A stretch of 64,000 nucleotides of DNA. Origin: Pyrrhosoma nymphula (taxonomy: Eukaryota > Arthropoda > Insecta > Odonata > Coenagrionidae). Positions 58,733-64,000 of this stretch are shown in pieces. The translations under genes were made by a program, and so were the position numbers. The DNA lies in NCBI GenBank assembly GCA_963573305.1, contig OY754328.1, positions 41,779,822 through 41,843,821 of the forward strand, read 5' to 3'. Every line of letters begins with the position of its first letter. Position 1 is the stretch's first letter. A model generated the notes under the pieces. That model was not told the DNA's origin and did not search any database. It worked only from the letters and a program-made list of their open reading frames with translations.

Positions 58733-58828
58733 TTTTGCACACCTCTGATCTATTATTCCATTACCACAGACCATAAGTTAGATGAAGTTTAATTATTATA
58801 AGTGTAAATCCTAAATAAAACTTAATCT
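58733..58828 (+). repeat. 96-bp direct repeat, copy 1
   Basis: TTTTGCACACCTCTGATC to AATAAAACTTAATCT. Differs from copy 2 (59797-59892) at about four positions, all in the first 40 bases; the last 60 or so are identical and contain AATAAA. Both copies have identical length. Nature unknown: a segmental duplication, short retroposon, or terminal repeat. Confidence 0.85.
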
Positions 58829-59002
58829 GTGTGAACAACTGCCGAACCGCACCCCTGTATGTTGCCTATGGAAGTGTAGGCGAGGCGATCAATAATATTA
58901 GATCAATCATCAACGTACGTTGAATAAGCTTATTTATCTTAAGGGTTGCCTTCTCTGGGTGAAGAAATGGCAGTGATGGGGAAGGAAAGGGAGTGGGATA
59001 GG

Positions 59003-59444
59003 GTTTGTACCAGTGATGTGATCCGATAAGGCACTTAACGTTTAGTGCCGGACCTAGGAGGCACCCGAACTCGGAGTCCGAGCCTTGGCGCCGAAGGCGA
59101 CCCAGCCCTTCACCGCGGGTGGTTTATGGCACTAAGTGGCCAGTCACACTATATTTTATAACTTCTAAAAGTGAAACATAAATCGCAAAATTATGTTCTT
59201 CTTTGTATTGCACTAGTCGCGCTGATAAAATGGTTTTTCATTGAAGTTTACGATAGATATTAACAATTTTACGTGCTTTAGTAATTTTATACACATTAAA
59301 CTTGCTTGGTTTACTCCGAGACTACTGGACTCCGAGTTCGGGTGCCTCCCAGGTCTGGCACTTTACCACAACGGATAATTTCGTGCCTCCCAGGTCCAGC
59401 ACTAAACGTAAAGTGCCTTTTCGGATCACATCTCTGGTTTTTAC
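59003..59444. mobile_element. hAT-type MITE with long terminal inverted repeats
   Basis: The element 59011-59436 starts CAGTGATGTGATCCGATAAG and its right end reverse-complements to CAGAGATGTGATCCGAAAAG. Pairing continues through GGCACTT-ACGTTTAGTGC and GGACCT-GGAGGCAC. Flanking 8-mers GTTTGTAC (59003-59010) and GTTTTTAC (59437-59444) match at 7 of 8 positions, the hAT duplication length. A GTGCCTCCCAGGTC subterminal motif occurs twice near the right end. AT-rich middle, no transposase. Confidence 0.85.
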
Positions 59445-59796
59445 TGAGTGAGTGAGCGGTATAGAGAGTACGGGGAGGCACTTCTTTCCCATTCCGTGCG
59501 AACCCATTGCCGCTCGCTCTGGCTTCAATCCCTCTTCAACTCCATCCTCTCCTCCCGTCATCCTGTTCTTCATCAACTCCCGACGATTCCTCCAACCAAA
59601 CGAAATTAGTTTGTAATGTCAATATTCATCTAGCTGGTCTGGCATGCCAGTGGGTGTGGCAGCTCAGAAACTCCAAGACCGAGCAAACTGCGTGTAATGC
59701 TCCATTTAATACTTCATCTAATCCCAGGATTTCTGAGAATTATGGAATACAGCCTATATTTAATTTTTTTCTAATTCGTTCGCACACTGAAAACTG

Positions 59797-59892
59797 TTTT
59801 GCACACCTCTGTTCGATTATTCCACTACCGCAGACCATAAGTTAGATGAAGTTTAATTATTATAAGTGTAAATCCTAAATAAAACTTAATCT
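59797..59892 (+). repeat. 96-bp direct repeat, copy 2
   Basis: Same orientation as copy 1 and 1064 bases downstream; the hAT-type MITE sits between the copies. See copy 1 for shared features. No similarity is seen in the bases immediately upstream of either copy. Confidence 0.85.
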
Positions 59893-60139
59893 TTTCTTTA
59901 TCGTTATTTATAAAAAACGTAAACTAATGCTAAAACCTAAGGCTTTTAAGATGTGGGTTTCGATAGAAATGGAGAGAGTAGGCTTGGCGAAAAAGAATAT
60001 CGAGGAAGCGTAAGATTTGGGTATGGAGGAAAGGAAATTAGAATTAGAGAAAGTTGCATTCGTACGAAGAGGGAGCTTTGAGGGGGAACGGTTCGTTGAA
60101 TGTTGAGGCTATGGAGAGAAAAATATTTCGCAATCACGG
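59893..60139. other. No gene recognised
   Basis: Purine-rich spacer up to the RTE remnant. Part may belong to that remnant, but no frame was matched. Confidence 0.4.
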
Positions 60140-60760
60140 ACAAGAAAGAAAGAGAATTGTAACCCCGAAGATGGCTTTAAGAAGAGTAAAAGATATAATA
60201 AGCTTAAGGAAGACTAGTTGCACGGCTGATGGACGCTACTCAAGGAACGTTTAGCAATGGGATTAGCGGACTTAATGTATCCATTCTACCACAAGAAGAG
60301 TCTAGTGACAGCCAGCTCTACAATCTTGGAAGAAGGGAAGCACTTAATCAAAACATACATATGGAGCACTCTCCTCTTTAGCAGCAAAGCTTGGGCGGCA
60401 ACAGCTGAGGAGCAGAAAAGATTGATAGCAATGAAAAATGAGTTTCAAAGTAGATCAAATCGACTCAGAGAATCACCAATGAAAACGTCCTACGAAGAGT
60501 TAGAGAGAAAAAAATATTTCATGAAAATTATCAGAATGAGAAGAGACAAAATTATCAGGCTCATTTTGTGGGACGACAGAACTCCGTAAAAAATAAAGGA
60601 AAGAGAAATGGAGGGAAAGAATGACCGAGGGAGACCAAGGATGGAATACAGCAGGTTAATAATGAAGAACGCTGAAGTGAAGACTTATGTATTGATGAAA
60701 CTGTTTGCTGGTGATTGGAGTTGAGAGCGTCAGCAAACCAATTTACGGATTGATGACTTC
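60140..60760 (+). mobile_element. RTE-type LINE remnant, C-terminal domain
   Basis: In broken frames the plus strand reads CTADGRYSRNV, then (after a frameshift near 60255) FYHKKSLVTASSTILEEGK, LIKTYIWSTLLFSSKAW, then EEQKRLIAMKNEF, followed by an internal deletion to MKIIRMRRDKIIR and, in the next frame, DRGRPRMEYSRLIM and KTYVLMKLFAGDWS. This order matches the region after RT in RTE-like elements (DGR...RI, KTYIWS.LLYG.E.W, GRPR..Y...I). It is a third RTE lineage in the window, distinct from 11.2-14.5 kb and 38.4-39.0 kb. No clean 3' repeat tail is seen. Confidence 0.8.
60257..60589 (+). pseudogene. RTE C-terminal domain fragment (110 codons)
   Basis: The open part of the remnant: HKKSLVTASSTILEEGKHL, IKTYIWSTLLFSSKAW and EEQKRLIAMKNEFQSRS. 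The canonical LLYG.E.W motif is altered to LLFSSKAW, and the W-RR-L...W segment that should follow the EEQKRL helix is deleted. The upstream continuation is in another frame. It has no catalytic residues of its own; the equivalent domain in intact elements follows the RT. Confidence 0.75.
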
Positions 60761-62004
60761 TGATTGGTGGATCATTTGCTTGCAATATCTCCGTTCCTGT
60801 GTAAAATTGGATGGGGACAAAATATTCGAGGGAAAAATATCCTGGAAAAGTCGAAACTGATAGTATTGGGCTTACTAAATCACATGTAATGAGAAAAATA
60901 TGGAGTTGGATAGAGAATCAAGAAAATCCACCCATATCGGTGTTGCCGTTGCCGGTCTCAAACGCCTGCGGATTTTTATCGATGATGAGGCGAAATAGAA
61001 ATTGCGAATTTCTTCAACTTTCTTTAAATTTATTTCGATAGTTGGTACAGTCTTGAGGGTAAACCTCCTCTCCGTTCTGCTCCCAAATGCCTTCCTTGCG
61101 ATACTGCTTGTCGGCCTCCTCCTTTCTTACTCCCGGCCGCTCCTGCCGGCCGCTCGCGATCAGCTGACGGCGAGTCGAAGGTAGCACCACCTATCGTCCT
61201 CGCAGTGATTCACGGTGGCGGGAGTATGAAAGTCGGACAAGTTCTTTTATATAATTTTATGAAACTTGGAATAATCTGAAGAAAAAATGTTGAGCAGGAA
61301 ATGATCCACAAAGAAACAAATGAAGGTTTTTTCCTTACAATATATCCGAATGTGTTATAGGTTTTAGGGCTATCTCGCCAACCTTATTTCCTTGGGCATT
61401 ACATATCTCTTCTTCATGACTGCTCGGCGATCGTTTTGGCATCTCTGCAGCCCTCGTGGTTTTTTGTGAAAGATCTGGAAGCCCCTGCAAAAGAGAGAAT
61501 CTGTGGTTCAGTGGTGGCACTGACTTTAGTTGGATGATTGAAGGAGTGAATGGGGTCCATTTCAGTCAAAATTGCTCATGGAACGGCATTTATTTTTGGA
61601 CTTAGTGAGGTTGTGAGCCTCAAATAGACCGAAATGATATGCACTTCTGTTACGACAGCCCATCTACGAATATTCCGAGCCAACTGATTTCTCAGCATCA
61701 GTTACCACTTGAAATCATCCATTTGTTCACCCGTTTGGCAAATTTATTTTTCCCACAAAAAAGGTGTTCGCATTATCAATTTACAATTAACACTCAGGAC
61801 CAGTTTAACTGAAAAACAGGGTTTTTAATCTAACCTCAAATTTACTGGAATGCGATGTGGTGCGGATGAAATTGACGGTTGTGGTATAAAAGGAGGGTGA
61901 GTGTATTGATATACTTGCTTCTTATCGGAATTTTGTTTTCAGGTTTATTAAATTATCTATTTCGGCAATCATCATTTAGGACTTAAATTACATTAGCGAA
62001 TAAT
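60761..62004. other. No gene recognised; short CpG-rich stretch at 61.1 kb
   Basis: 61070-61220 is GC-rich (CGGCCGCTCCTGCCGGCCGC) and flanked by AT-rich DNA. A hydrophobic frame at 61002-61184 overlaps it and is not recognised. Confidence 0.4.
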
Positions 62005-63150
62005 TCTACATCTACAAAATACACTGCAAACCACCTCAGGGTTGTGTGGCTGGGGGTGAGTAATCACCAACATGCATTACACTATACCCTAGAGTTAGTG
62101 TAACTACGACTAATTATGCATTAGCATAAATCGCTAATGCTTGTCACGAGGCGAAGCCTCACAAGCATGCACTACTATACTACAGATGTTATCGCAATGG
62201 AGAGGGACCGTCAATATACATGATTTCTACAACTACACAGATTGACAGAGACTCAAGACCCATGTAGAAAACATGCTAGGCGTGCTGTTAGTATGCACTA
62301 GGTAAGGATTCAAGTATTAGGAGTAATACTACTACTAAGCTACACTACCTAACGACAAACCTAGATAAAAGTCTCATTGGCAGCTGTTGTGGTCCCTTAC
62401 CGTTCGTGGGAAAAATGACATTTTAAATCTGTCCGTTCTGCGGTCTAGTTCCCTAATTTTATTCTCATGATCTGATCTACCGTAATATGTCGGATTTCGT
62501 AAAATATTATCAACGTCATCAGAGAATAGACCGGTTTGGTACTTACATAATATATTGAGTCTAAATTTTAATTGACGGTCTAAAAGCGTTTCCCATCCCA
62601 GTTGCTACAAAAGGTCAGTAACACTAACGAGAATATCATAACGGCCTTTAACGTATCTTGCCGATCTTCGCTGCACGCGTTCTCAGTTTCCAAGCCTATC
62701 TCATAATACTGGCGGCATATTCTAAGTGGGGTCTAACGAGGGAGAAGTAGCTGATTTCCCTAACTTTATCGTCGCACTTGCCAAGTACTCTTTTAACAAA
62801 TCCCAATTTACAATTACCTTGACCGGTAATTTCTCGAATATGATTACTCCACGATAGATCATTTGTCAGTTAAACTTCGAGGTATTTAACCGATTCTACG
62901 GTCTCTAATTTTATGTTGTTTGTGCAATAGCTGTTACAGGGAGCATTTTTCCGTTTCCAAAAATTCACAACAACGCATTTTTTCAAGTTTAATTCTAGCT
63001 GCCATGCATCGCACCACTCTTGTATTTCCTCGAGGTCTTTAGTTAGCCCTTCCTTATCATTAAAGCTACGAAATCCTCTATACACCACTGCGTCGTCAGC
63101 AAATAATCTAAGCTTACTGTCAACTTTGTCACCGATTAAATGTAATCGTT
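62005..63150 (-). mobile_element. 5'-truncated CR1/Jockey-group LINE, longest copy
   Basis: Minus-strand copy. The terminal GTAGATGTAG is at 62005-62014 (plus strand TCTACATCTA), then the 3' UTR to about 62380, the C-terminal block (FFPRT-equivalent at about 62390-62420) and coding remnants with several frameshifts and stops up to KVDSKLRLFADDAVVYRGF at about 63060-63130. The FADD catalytic box of the RT is present, so this copy extends further 5' than the one at 54.5 kb. It is truncated at about 63150. Confidence 0.87.
62870..63088 (-). pseudogene. LINE RT fragment downstream of the FADD box
   Basis: 72 codons from VYRGFRSFNDKEGLTKDL through LEEIQEWCDAWQLELNLKK to TVESVKYLEV, corresponding to the RT segment just after the catalytic FADD (which lies upstream in the same frame, about 63095-63106): the helix with W...W.L.LN..K and the YLEV/YLGV box. 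A stop follows directly; homology continues beyond it (SWSNHIREITGQGNCKLGF) in the same element. Inactive. Confidence 0.82.
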
Positions 63151-64000
63151 CATTATGCTAGCCGCTGAAATTGTCACGCTTTATTGCCAGCCACAACAAC
63201 TGTGATAAAGTTATTTATTATCTACTGTTTAACCAAGTTGCCACGAAGAGCAGCGTTTAAATTTATGACAGAATTGAATAATTTGTGGATTTTTCGGTTC
63301 CGTACCATATTGATCGAGAACAGTTTTGCTTTATGTTATGCTGGGATTCAAATCTGGATTTTTCACGTATTCGTTTGCAGTTAAAATCTTGTTATATTCT
63401 TAAATGTTTGCTAATATAAGTTCCGCACAGTTCATAGGAGTTGAGAGTGGCACTTGAACGTGGCCCACTCTGCAGAAGACAACCAAAAATATAAGATTTA
63501 ACTTAATATAAGCTTATTATATTCCTCATAATCTTTCATCTCTACCTCCTTGCGTAAATTTTTGAAGAGCACTTTTGGGCTGTTTTCCAATTATATACTG
63601 TCACTAGCGTCGTTTTGCATTTTTGATATTATTCAAAATATCTGGTGTTCTCTGAAATTGCACAGTCTCTAGTTGTAGCTCCTAACTTAATATTTTTATA
63701 ACATGAATAAGAAAATTATGCCGAAAAGAAAAATATCCAATATCGTATGCAATCTCGTACTCATGCTACTAAAGGCACCTGGAAGTTACGAGGACAAATG
63801 CATCTCTGGAGATTTTAAATGTGATCTTAACCAGACTCCTCTGGATTGTCACATAAAAATGGTGAGGGAGTGGTGTTGAGAATGCAACCCAGAGGGCTCT
63901 GATCTGAACGGTACTCTAAGAACTTGTAGTTTATGCAAGCCTCTTAATATTTCCTAGTGTCACTTTCTTGCACTATCGTTGCCATACATGATATATATGT
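63151..64000. other. No gene recognised; AT-rich end of window
   Basis: AT-rich sequence with short frames only; no transposon ends or RNA genes seen. Confidence 0.45.

Noticed and set aside
1..64000. CRISPR arrays, bacterial promoters or operons, and viral genomes
   Set aside because: No regularly spaced short repeats, no operon-like gene packing and no viral gene sets; all features are of eukaryotic transposon type.

Overview
The window looks like intergenic or intronic DNA from a large, AT-rich, repeat-dense animal genome, most likely an arthropod and probably an insect. This rests on the transposon mix: several LINE groups, Penelope-like elements, and hAT, piggyBac-type and Harbinger-type short elements. 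The species cannot be named from sequence alone. No bacterial operon, rRNA, convincing tRNA, CRISPR array or complete host gene is visible. Short polypyrimidine and CpG-rich islands (for example 5690-5815, 17440-18230, 26770-27290, 30060-30330, 33000-33490, 38085-38350, 41940-42560, 46200-46780, 56270-56720) interrupt the AT-rich background and produce many spurious open frames.

Layout. 2.77-4.27 kb: 3'-truncated LINE with endonuclease and RT pieces. 5.05-5.57 kb: first of three copies of a TTAA-flanked inverted-repeat element (others at 41.3 and 43.3 kb). 9.70-10.06 kb (minus): the best candidate host exon, 119 open codons with an AG acceptor and a GTGAGT donor in compatible phase. 11.22-14.54 kb (minus): apparently full-length RTE-type LINE with an intact 1023-codon endonuclease-RT frame, the only clearly functional-looking protein here. 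18.5-19.4 and 23.1-23.4 kb: Penelope-like (PLE) 3' ends with GIY-YIG-region peptides. 26.3-26.8 kb: Harbinger-like MITE. 27.7 and 35.0 kb: two near-perfect foldback elements whose arms carry a PLE-3'-end-like hinge. 32.3, 33.7-34.7, 54.5-55.3 and 62.0-63.15 kb: four 5'-truncated copies of CR1/Jockey-group LINEs. 38.4-39.0 and 60.1-60.8 kb: RTE C-terminal remnants. 41.27-41.93 kb: a TTAA element carrying a nested 98-bp RTE tail from the same family as the intact copy. 46.8-47.3 and 59.0-59.4 kb: hAT-type elements with 8-bp target duplications. 49.9-50.5 and 51.9-52.2 kb: piggyBac-type TTAA elements, the first perhaps retaining a degraded transposase C-terminus.

How the parts relate. There is no pathway here; the story is transposon ecology. 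The intact RTE shares a family with the nested fragment at 41.4 kb, so the TTAA element there predates at least one RTE insertion. Two different TTAA-targeting terminus types (GGTRG... and CYCTC...) coexist. The most unusual pattern is a hinge with the general layout CTGA, short stem-loop, CGAAAC, seen at PLE ends and duplicated in outward-facing inverted orientation at 27.7 and 35.0 kb, with a degraded version of the same arrangement at 19 kb.
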